From Flavobacterium cupriresistens (GTDB lineage: Bacteria > Bacteroidota > Bacteroidia > Flavobacteriales > Flavobacteriaceae): a DNA stretch of 64,000 nucleotides. Each line of letters opens with the position of its first letter. Within the stretch, counting starts at the first letter, position 1. The stretch lies in assembly GCF_020911925.1 (NCBI RefSeq), contig NZ_CP087134.1, forward strand, positions 3,720,001-3,784,000. Direction: 5' to 3'. Positions 16,328-24,753 of the stretch are shown here, in pieces. Made by a program: the position numbers and the translations under genes. The notes under the pieces were generated by a model that searched no databases, was not told the DNA's origin, and saw nothing but the letters and a program-made list of their open reading frames with translations.

Positions 16328-17278
16328 ATGCAAAACATTCCTAGTGTAGACTTACGTGATTTCCTTTCGGACGACCCGAAACGTAAACAAAAATTTGTAA
16401 ATGAAATCGGCAGTGCATTTGAAAACATTGGCTTCGTAGCCCTAAAAGGTCATTTTCTTGATGATCAGTTGGTAGACGAACTTTATGGCGAAATTCGAAA
16501 ATTTTTCGCCTTACCAGTAGAAACTAAGCATAATTATGAAATTCCCGGAATTGGCGGACAAAGAGGTTATGTTTCTTTTGGAAAAGAGCATGCTAAAGGA
16601 CGTAAAGAGGGAGATTTAAAAGAATTTTGGCACTTTGGTCAGTATGTTGACCAAGATTCCAAATACGCTTCGGAATATCCGGACAATGTAGAAGTAAAAG
16701 AATTACCACGTTTTAATGTTGTGGGTAAAGAAGCGTACCAAATGCTTGAGAAAACAGGTGTTTATGTATTGAGAGCGCTGGCTTTGCATTTAGGTTTAGA
16801 TGAATTTTATTTTGATCAGTATGCAAAAGACGGAAATTCAATCTTAAGACCTATTCATTATCCACCAATTACTACTGAGCCTGAAAATGCTATTCGTGCT
16901 GCAGCTCATGGTGATATCAACCTGATTACCCTTTTGATGGGGGCTCAGGGAAAAGGATTACAAGTTCAAAATCACGATGGCGAATGGATTGATGCTATCG
17001 CTGAAGACGATCAATTGGTAATCAATGTTGGAGATATGTTGTCAAGACACACCAATAACAAATTAAAATCAACGATTCATCAAGTGGTAAATCCACCGAG
17101 AGAATTATGGGGAACTTCTCGTTTTTCAATTCCGTTTTTTATGCATCCTGTAAGCGATATGCGTCTGGATTGTTTAGAAAACTGTATTGATGCAGAGAAT
17201 CCTAAGAAATTTGAAGACATTACAGCAGGTGATTATCTGTATGAACGTCTGGTAGATTTAGGTTTAATAAAAAAATAA
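16328..17278 (+). CDS. 2-oxoglutarate/Fe(II)-dependent oxygenase, isopenicillin-N-synthase-like
   Basis: This is a cytosolic non-haem iron oxygenase of 316 residues. The N-terminal DIOX_N-like part (VDLRDFLSDDP...GFVALKGH) precedes the 2OG-FeII core. The iron ligands are visible as H194-x-D196 in AAHGDIN and H251 in STIHQVV, and R265-x-S267 in TSRFSIP is the 2-oxoglutarate-binding pair. These hallmarks support an active enzyme. Bacteroidota carry this gene widely, but no substrate is known to me. It has its own promoter and is followed by an inverted repeat of AATTCCAAATTCC type. Confidence 0.9.
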   Translation: MQNIPSVDLRDFLSDDPKRKQKFVNEIGSAFENIGFVALKGHFLDDQLVDELYGEIRKFFALPVETKHNYEIPGIGGQRGYVSFGKEHAKGRKEGDLKEFWHFGQYVDQDSKYASEYPDNVEVKELPRFNVVGKEAYQMLEKTGVYVLRALALHLGLDEFYFDQYAKDGNSILRPIHYPPITTEPENAIRAAAHGDINLITLLMGAQGKGLQVQNHDGEWIDAIAEDDQLVINVGDMLSRHTNNKLKSTIHQVVNPPRELWGTSRFSIPFFMHPVSDMRLDCLENCIDAENPKKFEDITAGDYLYERLVDLGLIKK

Positions 17279-17300
17279 AACATTTAAATCTCCATTTTTT

Positions 17301-17344
17301 AAATTCCAAATTCCAAAACTATCAAAACTTGGGATTTGGAATTT
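17301..17344. terminator. Inverted repeat, probable terminator
   Basis: AAATTCCAAATTCC pairs with GGGATTTGGAATTT across about 16 bases. The same words recur at 57262-57320. It lies just past the oxygenase stop. Confidence 0.55.
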
Positions 17345-17393
17345 AATTTTTAAACAAACAATTTTGGAATTTACCTTTTAGAATAAAAATATT

Positions 17394-17726
17394 ATGGATT
17401 TACAAGATCAATTAAAGAATTTATTTCCGGATCATATCGAATCAAATGAGCCTGAAGAAGTTCAGGAAGAGGATCATGTGCTTTATATTCAAAAAGAGCC
17501 CATGATTTGCAAATTTGAAAAACGAAAAGGAAAGGCAACAACCATAATCGAAGGTTACGAAGGAAGCGATGAAGACTTTAAAATTCTGGCGAAAGAAATC
17601 AAGACCAAACTGAGTGTTGGCGGTACTTTCAAAGATGCCTCCATCATTATCCAGGGTGATTATCGTGACAAAATAATGGCAATTCTAAAAGAAAAAGGCT
17701 TTAAAACCAAAAGAGTCGGGGGATAA
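17394..17726 (+). CDS. SUI1/YciH-family translation initiation factor homologue
   Basis: This is a 110-residue member of the eIF1/SUI1 family. The N-terminal 45 residues are acidic and variable. The SUI1 domain follows with KRKGKATTIIEGYEG, the conserved KIKTKLSVGGTFKDA-like block (here EIKTKLSVGGTFKDA) and the closing IIIQGDYRDKIMAILKEKGF. In E. coli YciH may influence start-site fidelity or stress translation. The role in Bacteroidota, where Shine-Dalgarno use is weak, is open. It sits 136 bases before the nucleoside phosphorylase on the same strand. Confidence 0.93.
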   Translation: MDLQDQLKNLFPDHIESNEPEEVQEEDHVLYIQKEPMICKFEKRKGKATTIIEGYEGSDEDFKILAKEIKTKLSVGGTFKDASIIIQGDYRDKIMAILKEKGFKTKRVGG

Positions 17727-17862
17727 ATTCCAATACTAATTGTAATTGGGATAATTTCCAAATTCCAACTTATGGAGCTTTATTTCAGGTCACACAACCT
17801 GAAACCTAAAACGTGAAACAAAAATAACTCAGAGACTAAGAGCCTCAGAAACTTAAAGAAGA

Positions 17863-18735
17863 ATGATACAAGCATCAGAATTAATATTAAATCCGGACGG
17901 AAGCGTTTACCACTTAAATCTTCGCCCAGAACACATAGCCAACGATATAATTTTTGTTGGCGACCAAAACAGAGTTGAAAAAATCACTCAATTTTTTGAT
18001 TCAATTGAATTTTCAACTCAAAAAAGAGAATTTAAAACGCAAACCGGAATCTACAAAGGAAAAAGAATTTCTGTAATGTCAACCGGAATTGGTCCGGACA
18101 ATATTGACATTGTTCTGAATGAATTGGATGCTTTAGTAAATATCGATCTTGAAACGCGTCAGCCAAAAGAGAAGCTGACTTCATTAAACATCATCAGAAT
18201 TGGAACTTCGGGTTCTTTACAAGCTGATATTCCTGTAGACAGTTTTGTAATGTCAAAATTCGGGTTAGGATTGGACAATATGCTTCGCTCCTATTTAATT
18301 GATGAAGTTACAAATGTTGCGCTTGAGGATGCTTTTATAGTGCATACGAATTGGGATAACAGAAAAGGAAGACCTTATGTGATTCCTTGTTCGGAAGCAT
18401 TAGAAAAAGTGATCGAATCAGATCGAATATTCAAAGGAATTACGGCTACTGCAGGTGGTTTTTATGGCCCACAGGGACGTGTTTTACGTTTGAATATCCA
18501 AGATGAGGAATTAAACGCTAAAATGGATAATTTTAACTTTAATGACCACCGAATTACCAATTTAGAAATGGAAACGGCTGCTATTTATGGACTTTCGGCT
18601 CTTTTAGGACATAATGCTTTGTCTTTAAATGCTATTATTGCCAACCGTGCCTCCGGAACTTTTAGTGAAGATCCGTATAAAGCAGTAGATGAATTGATTA
18701 CTTACACACTAAACAAACTTTCAAGCACGATCTAA
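17863..18735 (+). CDS. Nucleoside phosphorylase, uridine-phosphorylase-like
   Basis: This 290-residue cytosolic enzyme belongs to the PNP/UDP phosphorylase family, which cleaves nucleosides with phosphate for salvage. Recognisable parts are GDQNRVEKI (the family phosphate-binding GDPxR analogue), MSTGIGPDNIDIV, the RIGTSGSLQ motif and the nucleoside-site motif NLEMETAAIYGL. It is slightly longer than E. coli Udp. The base specificity cannot be fixed from sequence by eye. Its stop is immediately followed by the ATG of a DinB-like gene, so the two are coupled. Confidence 0.9.
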   Translation: MIQASELILNPDGSVYHLNLRPEHIANDIIFVGDQNRVEKITQFFDSIEFSTQKREFKTQTGIYKGKRISVMSTGIGPDNIDIVLNELDALVNIDLETRQPKEKLTSLNIIRIGTSGSLQADIPVDSFVMSKFGLGLDNMLRSYLIDEVTNVALEDAFIVHTNWDNRKGRPYVIPCSEALEKVIESDRIFKGITATAGGFYGPQGRVLRLNIQDEELNAKMDNFNFNDHRITNLEMETAAIYGLSALLGHNALSLNAIIANRASGTFSEDPYKAVDELITYTLNKLSSTI

Positions 18736-19176
18736 ATGCAGTATACAATTCTTAAATTTGAACAATTGCTTGGCGAAAGTGCTGTTTCTTTTCCAACAAT
18801 TGACATTTCGATTTTAGAGGCAAAAAGAACTGGAAAATGGTCTAAAAAAGAGATTTTAGGCCATTTAATAGATTCTGCGATTCATAATTTGGTACGTTTC
18901 ACAGAAATAAATTATCTGGAACAACCGTATTATCATCGACCGTATCAACAGCATAATCTCGTTGTTATAAACCAGTATCAGGAGATGGATTTTCCGGAAC
19001 TGATACAGCTTTGGCTTTCTTTAAATAAGCAAATCATCAGACTATTTAAGAGTGTTAATGAAAAAGCTTTGGAATATAAAATCATATTAGCAGATCAATC
19101 TGTTATTGATTTAAGATTTTTAATGACTGATTATGTGGAACATTTAGAGCATCATATCAAACAGATTAAAGACTAA
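18736..19176 (+). CDS. DinB-like (DinB_2 superfamily) protein
   Basis: This 146-residue four-helix-bundle protein belongs to the DinB/YfiT-like metal-binding superfamily. The conserved first histidine is in KKEILGHLIDSAIHN, and the second pair is in YVEHLEHHIKQI at the C-terminus, which together form a likely metal site. The family includes thiol transferases and many uncharacterised proteins. It starts directly after the nucleoside phosphorylase stop with no gap, so it is part of the same transcript. Confidence 0.85.
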   Translation: MQYTILKFEQLLGESAVSFPTIDISILEAKRTGKWSKKEILGHLIDSAIHNLVRFTEINYLEQPYYHRPYQQHNLVVINQYQEMDFPELIQLWLSLNKQIIRLFKSVNEKALEYKIILADQSVIDLRFLMTDYVEHLEHHIKQIKD

Positions 19177-19212
19177 GTCTTTGTTTTAAGATAAAATTAT
19201 TAAAGTATAATT

Positions 19213-19605
19213 ATGACTTTACGAGTAGCGCGACATACCGACAATCTGGAAAGAATAGAACATTTTTATGTCAATATTCTGGGGTTTGAACGCTTGGGCG
19301 GTTTTCAAAATCACAATAATTATGATGGTGTTTTTATCGGAAAAGCAGGTTTGGACTGGCACTTTGAGTTTACACAATCCGAGACAAAAGCCAAACATGT
19401 CTTTGATGAAGATGATGTTATTGTGCTTTATCCGGAAACTATTATAGCATATATTGAATTAATAGACAGACTTTTAAATCATAATATAGTAAGCATAACG
19501 GCAAGCAATCCTTTTTGGAATGAGAATGGGAAAATGTTTCAGGATCCGGATGGGTATCGTATCGTCATCTCACCATTAAAAGCAGAAATAAACGAAATTG
19601 AATAA
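19213..19605 (+). CDS. VOC-family (glyoxalase/bleomycin-resistance fold) protein
   Basis: This is a single vicinal-oxygen-chelate domain pair of 130 residues. The N-terminus VARHTDNLERIEHFYVNILGFERLGGF and the C-terminus NPFWNENGKMFQDPDGYRIVIS are typical: the family pattern is a beta-alpha-beta-beta-beta unit repeated once, with FxDPDG near the end. Members bind metal and act as lyases, dioxygenases or resistance proteins; which applies here is unknown. The stop overlaps the next start in a TAATG arrangement. Confidence 0.88.
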   Translation: MTLRVARHTDNLERIEHFYVNILGFERLGGFQNHNNYDGVFIGKAGLDWHFEFTQSETKAKHVFDEDDVIVLYPETIIAYIELIDRLLNHNIVSITASNPFWNENGKMFQDPDGYRIVISPLKAEINEIE

Positions 19606-20078
19606 TGGAAAATACGCATAAAAAAATCTTGTTCAGATATTACAGTGATTATCTGGAGGATACTATTGTAGAGACTATGTGGGCTGAAATCATCGACTTG
19701 GAGAAAGGACATTTTAAACTGGATAATATTCCTTTTTTTGGACCTTTAATTGCAACGGATGATCTTTTCTATGCAGAGTACGATACAACTGAAGAACGTT
19801 TGGTTTACAAAAAAACATTGCAAAGTTCTGGGAATTCAATTGTGCAGGTTGTAATTTTAGACAAAGATTTTGATAAAGAAATTATCAGAGAGAAATTAAA
19901 AGCAATTCATTGTTTGTCTGAAGGCTTAAATGACACCTTTTTTGCTGTGGAAATAGTGAAGGATATTGATTATGCTATCGTCAAAAGTTTGTTGAGTGAA
20001 TACGAAACACTTTCTGTCATAGAATTTGCAGAGCCTTGTCTTTCAGAAAAACACAGAGCCGATTTATTAAAAAACTAG
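19605..20078 (+). CDS. DUF4265 domain protein
   Basis: This is a cytosolic protein of 157 residues and unknown function. The DUF4265 signature is visible as ETMWAEIIDLEKGHFKLDNIPFFG followed by ATDDLFYAEY (pattern E-(T/R)-(L/M)-WA...y-x-(I/L)-(D/K)N-x-PF...DLV). It is coupled to the preceding VOC gene by a one-base overlap. No activity is known to me for the family. Confidence 0.82.
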   Translation: MENTHKKILFRYYSDYLEDTIVETMWAEIIDLEKGHFKLDNIPFFGPLIATDDLFYAEYDTTEERLVYKKTLQSSGNSIVQVVILDKDFDKEIIREKLKAIHCLSEGLNDTFFAVEIVKDIDYAIVKSLLSEYETLSVIEFAEPCLSEKHRADLLKN

Positions 20079-20138
20079 TACAATCAAGCCTGAAGTACTA
20101 AAATTAGCATACGCATACCCAATTTAACTTTGAATATA

Positions 20139-20990
20139 ATGAAAACTGTAAAAATAGTAGGTGTTCCGGAACACTTCAATCTGCCTTGGCAATTGTGTAT
20201 TGAAAATGGGGAGTTTGAAGCAGAAAATATTGATTTGCAATGGAAAAATATCCCGGAAGGGACTGGCAAAATGTGTCAAATGCTTCGGGATGAGGAGGCA
20301 GATATTGCCGTTATCCTGACCGAAGGAATTGTAAAAGATATTGCGGCCGGCAATCCTGCTAAAATAGTTCAGATTTATGTGCAATCTCCTTTGATTTGGG
20401 GAATTCACGTAGCAGCCAAATCAGATTTTCAGGAGTTAAAAGACCTTAAAAATAAAAAAGCCGCTATTTCCAGATTGGGTTCAGGATCGCAGCTTATGGC
20501 TTATGTAAACGCAAATGAGCAAGGCTGGAAAACCGATGATTTGAAATTTGAAATTGTAAATACGATCGATGGTGCTGTAGAAGCTTTAACAAACGGATCA
20601 GCGGACTATTTTATGTGGGAACATTTTATGACAAAGCCTCTGGTAGACCAGGGAATTTTCAGAAGAGTTGGTGACTGCCCTACTCCATGGCCTTCTTTTG
20701 TAATTACGGTTCGCGATGAGTTTTTGAGAAAGAATTCTAAAACAGTTGAAAAAGTACTGGAAATCATCAATAAAACAACTTACGATTTTAAACAAATCCC
20801 CAATATAGACCAGACATTATCGGAACTTTTTAATCAAAAAATCGAGGACATTCAGGATTGGTTGCAACTTACGCAATGGTCCCAAAAACAATTGGATGAA
20901 AAAGCCTTCAATAAAATTCAAAATCAATTATTTGATCTCGGAATTATTGAGAAAAAAAGTACTTTTGTAGAAATGGTAAAAGCACTATAA
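20139..20990 (+). CDS. NitT/TauT-type substrate-binding protein without signal peptide
   Basis: This 283-residue protein has the two-lobe fold of NMT1/THI5-like or SsuA-like periplasmic binding proteins. Its parts include GVPEHFNLPWQLCIENGEFEAENID at the N-terminus, a central AISRLGSGSQLMAY segment, and DGAVEALTNGSADYFMWEHFMTKPL, where such proteins place the second ligand loop. It begins directly with the first beta strand, with no signal peptide or lipobox, and no ABC permease or ATPase gene is adjacent. It may therefore work in the cytosol as a sensor or enzyme-like protein. I chose the ATG at 20139 over the TTG at 20130. Confidence 0.8.
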   Translation: MKTVKIVGVPEHFNLPWQLCIENGEFEAENIDLQWKNIPEGTGKMCQMLRDEEADIAVILTEGIVKDIAAGNPAKIVQIYVQSPLIWGIHVAAKSDFQELKDLKNKKAAISRLGSGSQLMAYVNANEQGWKTDDLKFEIVNTIDGAVEALTNGSADYFMWEHFMTKPLVDQGIFRRVGDCPTPWPSFVITVRDEFLRKNSKTVEKVLEIINKTTYDFKQIPNIDQTLSELFNQKIEDIQDWLQLTQWSQKQLDEKAFNKIQNQLFDLGIIEKKSTFVEMVKAL

Positions 20991-21009
20991 AAAACTGCTT
21001 TTGATTCTT

Positions 21010-21942
21010 ATGATAAAATTCCCGAAAATCGACTTTCCGCAGTTAAAATCCAAGCTACAGGTGAAATCACCTTGGGACAGGATTATTATCATGCTGTTGA
21101 GTGTGCTGATTACCGTTCCGATTTTTATCATTATGCATCAAAATTTCATCGATTTAAAATGGCCTTTTAATTTAGATCGTGTATTGCTGTTTATAGTTGT
21201 TTTTACTGCAATTTTCTTTCTACTGATGCTTTTGCGAACCATAATAATCATTTGCATTGCGCTTTATTTACTGGTTTTATTTTACGGAACTGTCATTGGT
21301 AATTATGGTTTTACAGAGATCTCGGAAGATTATAATTCGATGATTTACACGATGTCGGATAATCCTTTTCCGCAGGATATTATCGTGGCAAAATTGCTTC
21401 CGTTTCCTAACAAATCTAAAATTATAAATGCCATAGAATATCAGAATCCGAAAGTTCGGAATTTTGCTGTTATGGCCACAACGAAGCATTTTAAAGGCAT
21501 AAAAGGCTATGCCGACTACAGAACAACGATTCAGTGTTTTGCTGTTTTTAAAGAGATTAACAGCCGATGGAACTATGTAAACGATCCTAAAGAAGGAGAT
21601 TACATTGCAACGGCGAGTGAATCTTTAGAATATTTTTCGGGTGATTGTGATGATCATTCGATATTGATGGCTGCTGCAATACGTTCGATTGGAGGAACTC
21701 CGCGATTGATTCATACCAAGGGACATATTTATCCCGAAATCTTAATTGGTTCATTGATCGATTTGGAAAAAGTCAATTATTTGATCAAAAACGTGCTTTT
21801 TGTTAAGGAAAGTTACAAGCAAAAGTTGCATTATCACATCGACGAACGTGGTCAGGTATGGTTGAATTTAGATTATACAGCCAAATATCCCGGTGGCCCT
21901 TTTATGTATGAAGAGATTCTTGGGGCTTTAACTTTGAACTAA
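21010..21942 (+). CDS. Transglutaminase-like membrane protein
   Basis: This 310-residue protein has two or three N-terminal membrane helices (about residues 25-45 and 58-100) and a C-terminal transglutaminase-like (papain-fold) domain. The candidate catalytic cysteine is in FSGDCDDHSILMAAAIRS, the histidine in TKGHIYPEI and the aspartate in NLDYTAKYPGG, in the Cys-His-Asp order of the fold. The domain probably faces the periplasm, though topology was judged by eye. It follows the binding-protein gene after about 20 bases. I chose the ATG at 21010; the upstream in-frame start is a TTG. Confidence 0.83.
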   Translation: MIKFPKIDFPQLKSKLQVKSPWDRIIIMLLSVLITVPIFIIMHQNFIDLKWPFNLDRVLLFIVVFTAIFFLLMLLRTIIIICIALYLLVLFYGTVIGNYGFTEISEDYNSMIYTMSDNPFPQDIIVAKLLPFPNKSKIINAIEYQNPKVRNFAVMATTKHFKGIKGYADYRTTIQCFAVFKEINSRWNYVNDPKEGDYIATASESLEYFSGDCDDHSILMAAAIRSIGGTPRLIHTKGHIYPEILIGSLIDLEKVNYLIKNVLFVKESYKQKLHYHIDERGQVWLNLDYTAKYPGGPFMYEEILGALTLN

Positions 21943-22128
21943 CCCATTTGTAGGAATAATTAGCCGGATTAGTGATTTATTACTTTTTAATATAGAACGA
22001 TAATTAAACCTAAACTTTTAATAACAAAACTCCAGATATAGCTAACTTTTTTTAAATAATTGATTCTAAGTATTTTGAACTTATTTTTTTTGTAACTTGT
22101 TTCCTGTTTAACTTATTAATCAAAAACC

Positions 22129-22494
22129 ATGAGAAAATCTAAATTACTTATCTTAGGAATTACACTATTAGCCGTATTAATGATTTCGTGCAAAGGTCGA
22201 AACAAACTGGTTAATTCTTGGAAAATTACTGCCGTTGAAGCTAAAATGCCTCTTTCTGATTCAGCTAAAAATGTAATTTTAACACAAGGGAATCTAACGT
22301 TTACTAAAGACGGACATGTAACCGGATATTTGCAAAGTGAAATAACAGATGGGACATATGCTTTGACAAAAGGTGGGAAAAGTTTAGTCATAAAAGACGA
22401 AACTGGAACTCCATATCCGTGCGAAAGTACTATAACAGAAGATCAATTGATATTAGACAGTAAGGAAATGAAATTGACGCTTAAAAAAATATAA
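22129..22494 (+). CDS. Small lipoprotein with lipocalin-like domain
   Basis: This 121-residue protein has a lipoprotein signal (MRKSKLLILGITLLAVLMISCKG, lipobox MISC). The mature part starts with LVNSWKITAVEAK and continues in short beta strands (GNLTFTKDGHVTGYL, GTYALTKGGKSLVI, TITEDQLILDS), the pattern of lipocalin-like proteins common in Flavobacterium. Its ligand is unknown. A terminator follows, so it appears to be monocistronic. Confidence 0.75.
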   Translation: MRKSKLLILGITLLAVLMISCKGRNKLVNSWKITAVEAKMPLSDSAKNVILTQGNLTFTKDGHVTGYLQSEITDGTYALTKGGKSLVIKDETGTPYPCESTITEDQLILDSKEMKLTLKKI

Positions 22495-22530
22495 GTTCAG
22501 CTTAATCTGAACACCCAATACAACAACAAA

Positions 22531-22563
22531 AGAAAAAACTCCTTACTTCAAGGAGTTTTTTTT
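22531..22563 (+). terminator. Terminator of the small lipoprotein gene
   Basis: AAAAAACTCCTT pairs with AAGGAGTTTTTT around a four-base loop, with a trailing T-run. The stem words (AACTCC/GGAGTT) are shared with terminators at 37370, 41180 and 43570. Confidence 0.85.
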
Positions 22564-22846
22564 GCCGTTTACCAGAATGATGTTTAGATTGGTACTGACA
22601 AAATAAAATAGCACGCAGATTTAGCGGATCAAGCGGATTTTCGCAGCAGTGTTTCTGTTATTATCTGCTACCCGAGCGATAGCGAACAGGCGAAGCAAAT
22701 GTGTGTGAAAAAAAATCAGTGCGAATCTTTTTAATCTGTGGCAAAAAAACAATTCGCGAAGATTCGAGTAATTCGTGGCAAAAAAAAATACCCCATCTTG
22801 TAATTAATCGATAATCTAAATAAATACCATTTAACTACTAAACCAA
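22564..22846. repeat. Decayed copies of the CACGCAGATTTAGC palindrome family
   Basis: GCACGCAGATTTAGCGGATC at 22611-22630 and TGTGTGTGAAAAAAAATCAG around 22700 are the arms of a diverged copy of the element that forms the tandem array at 10.2 kb. CGAATC..., AATTCGCGAAGATTCGAGTAATTCGTGGC (22752-22780) is another flavobacterial intergenic repeat. No gene is seen. Confidence 0.6.
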
Positions 22847-23422
22847 ATGCAGGATATTGAAACTTTTTACCCAACCAGTAGCCAGGACTGGAGAGCATGG
22901 CTGATAGAGAATCATAATGTAAAGCAGTCCATCTGGCTTGTTTGTTATAAAAAACAGGCTAATGTGCCCACCATTACCTGGAGCGATGCTGTTGATGAAG
23001 CGCTGTGTTTTGGATGGATTGACAGTACCCGAAAATCGGTAGATTCGGATAAATTCATCCAGTTTTTTACCAGACGCAAACCTTCCAGTAATTGGTCTAA
23101 GATCAACAAGGCAAAAATAGAACGCCTCGTTGCAGAAGGGCTTATGACTGAGGCTGGTCTTGAAAGTGTGGAAAGAGCAAAACAGAATGGTTCCTGGACT
23201 ATTCTGGATCAGGTAGAAGAATTGCATGTTCCCGAAGATTTGTTAGCGGCTTTTGAAGTGAATGCCGGCGCAAAAGAATATTTTACGAGTTTAAGTAAGT
23301 CTGTAAAAAAGATGCTGCTGTATTGGGTAGTTTCTGCTAAACGACCGGAAACAAGACAAAATCGAATCAACGAAATTGCCGTATTGGCTGCACAAAACCT
23401 GAAACCTAAACAGTTTAGATAA
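22847..23422 (+). CDS. YdeI/OmpD-associated family protein
   Basis: This is a cytosolic protein of 191 residues. The N-terminal half shows the DUF1905/YdeI pattern (QDWRAWLIENHNVKQSIWLVCYKK, then WSDAVDEALCFGWIDSTRKSVD), and the C-terminal half ends in WVVSAKRPETRQNRINEIA, the bacteriocin-protection YdeI motif. It is a monocistron upstream of the ArsR operon; a related protein is encoded inside that operon at 24754. The role of the family is still unclear. Confidence 0.9.
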   Translation: MQDIETFYPTSSQDWRAWLIENHNVKQSIWLVCYKKQANVPTITWSDAVDEALCFGWIDSTRKSVDSDKFIQFFTRRKPSSNWSKINKAKIERLVAEGLMTEAGLESVERAKQNGSWTILDQVEELHVPEDLLAAFEVNAGAKEYFTSLSKSVKKMLLYWVVSAKRPETRQNRINEIAVLAAQNLKPKQFR

Positions 23423-23509
23423 TCTTTTTTTTGTAAATGAGAATTCCTTTAGTTTGTTGTGCTTAAGGATGTTATTTTGAAAAAAGAATAAAAAAAAGTC
23501 CAAAAATAT

Positions 23510-23539
23510 TTGCGCAGTCAAATAACTGCACTATATTTG
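23510..23539 (+). promoter_or_regulatory. Promoter of the ArsR operon (TTG-N19-TATATTTG)
   Basis: A TTG at 23510-23512 is spaced 19 bases from TATATTTG at 23532-23539, a full match to the Bacteroidota promoter. The transcription start should fall close to 23545, leaving a leader of about a dozen bases before the ATG at 23558. Confidence 0.75.
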
Positions 23540-23554
23540 CAGTCAAATAACTGC
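23514..23554. promoter_or_regulatory. Twin palindromic operator of the ArsR-family regulator
   Basis: GCAGTCAAATAACTGC, an inverted repeat (GCAGT-N6-ACTGC), occurs twice and identically at 23514-23529 and 23539-23554. The copies are 25 bases apart centre to centre and flank the -7 element. The first lies between -33 and -7 and the second between -7 and the start codon, an ideal layout for repression. Confidence 0.75.
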
Positions 23555-23557
23555 GCA

Positions 23558-23875
23558 ATGGAAATTAGAAGAGATGTATTTCAGGCAATAGCCGACCCGA
23601 CCCGTAGAGCCATACTAAGTTTGGTTGCTGCACAGGCAATGACTCCAGGAGCGATAGCAGCCAATTTTGATTCCTCAAGACAAACGATTTCAAAACACAT
23701 TCAAATTCTTAACGAATGTGAGTTGCTGCATCAGACACAAAGTGGAAGAGAAATTCATTATCACTTAAACGCTGAGAAAATTAAGGAAATTGACAACTTC
23801 ATTGAACCCTTCAGAAAAATGTGGGACGAACGTTTTAATAAATTAGAAGAGATCATGAAAAATTATAAAAAATAA
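23558..23875 (+). CDS. ArsR-family transcriptional regulator
   Basis: This is a winged-helix regulator of 105 residues. [13 protein letters not shown], then [17 protein letters not shown] (recognition helix) and the HYHLNAEKI wing are typical of the ArsR/SmtB branch that travels with AHSA1-domain genes. The metal-binding cysteine motifs of true ArsR are absent, so it probably senses another signal. An upstream open frame would begin at 23510 but runs through the operator, so the ATG at 23558 is preferred. It is the first gene of a five-gene operon and very likely autoregulated through the twin palindromes. Confidence 0.93.
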   Translation: MEIRRDVFQAIADPTRRAILSLVAAQAMTPGAIAANFDSSRQTISKHIQILNECELLHQTQSGREIHYHLNAEKIKEIDNFIEPFRKMWDERFNKLEEIMKNYKK

Positions 23876-23880
23876 ACCTC

Positions 23881-24348
23881 ATGGAAAGAAAAACAAAAAT
23901 TAATGCGGAAGACGGCAAGCAGGAACTACTTATTACGAGAGAATTCGATTTGCCGCTTGAATTGCTTTTTAAAGCGTATATCGAACCTGAAATTGTAGCG
24001 CAATGGATGGGAACAAAAGTGATAAAGCTCGAAAATAGAAAACACGGCAGCTGGCAATTTGAAACGAGTGACCCAAAGGGAAATGTTGTATTTCAGGCCA
24101 ATGGCGTAATTCAGGAGTTTCTTCCTGACGAGAGGATTACACGTACGTTTGAAATGGAAAACAGCCCCTTTCCTCCTCAGTTAGAGTTTTTAGAATTTGA
24201 AAAAATTACGGATTCTACCAGCAGACTTACGATGCAAATTATTTACAAATCGGTGGCGCTGAGAGATCAAATGCTGAAATTGCCTTTTGCCCAAGGGATC
24301 AATATGGCGCACAACAGATTACAGGATATTGTTAACCAACTAAACTAA
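23881..24348 (+). CDS. SRPBCC (AHSA1) domain protein
   Basis: This is a single activator-of-Hsp90-ATPase-like domain of 155 residues with a large hydrophobic cavity fold. Visible features are the first strand-helix ITREFDLPLELLFKAYIEPEIVAQWMG, the GSWQFETSDPKGNVVFQANGVIQEF block and the terminal helix. ArsR-AHSA1 pairs are among the commonest bacterial two-gene modules. The ligand or client is unknown. It starts five bases after the arsR stop. Confidence 0.92.
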   Translation: MERKTKINAEDGKQELLITREFDLPLELLFKAYIEPEIVAQWMGTKVIKLENRKHGSWQFETSDPKGNVVFQANGVIQEFLPDERITRTFEMENSPFPPQLEFLEFEKITDSTSRLTMQIIYKSVALRDQMLKLPFAQGINMAHNRLQDIVNQLN

Positions 24349-24355
24349 AATAATT

Positions 24356-24730
24356 ATGACTAAGAAAAACAAAATTATCTATTGGGTTGCCACACTTTGG
24401 CTTGCTTTGGGAATGACTGCAACAGGAATCGTACAATTGATACAAATGAAAGAAGAAGCAGAAATGATACAACGTCTGGGGTATCCGCTTTATTTCTTAA
24501 TTCTTTTGGGAGTTTGGAAAATTTTGGGTGTAATTGCAATACTGATCCCTAAATTTCCATTATTGAAAGAATGGGCTTATGCGGGCTTTTTCTTTGCTAT
24601 GTCGGGAGCGGTTTTTTCTCATTTATACTGTGGTGATAGTGCCAAAGAACTTTTTGGTCCGGTTTTATTGATTGTACTGACAGTCGTATCCTGGTATTTC
24701 AGACCGGCAGACCGTAAAGCAATTGTGTAA
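24356..24730 (+). CDS. DoxX-like membrane protein
   Basis: This 124-residue protein has four predicted membrane helices (around residues 8-28, 45-65, 71-92 and 98-116). The LGYPLYFLILLGVWKILGVIAIL segment with the conserved P and KxxG pattern marks the DoxX-like family (DUF6069/DoxX group). It lies in the inner membrane and sits seven bases after the AHSA1 gene. ArsR-AHSA1-DoxX is a repeated combination in Bacteroidota and may relate to redox or small-molecule stress; that is inference. Confidence 0.88.
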   Translation: MTKKNKIIYWVATLWLALGMTATGIVQLIQMKEEAEMIQRLGYPLYFLILLGVWKILGVIAILIPKFPLLKEWAYAGFFFAMSGAVFSHLYCGDSAKELFGPVLLIVLTVVSWYFRPADRKAIV

Positions 24731-24753
24731 TTAGTTTTTAAAATTCAATTGGT

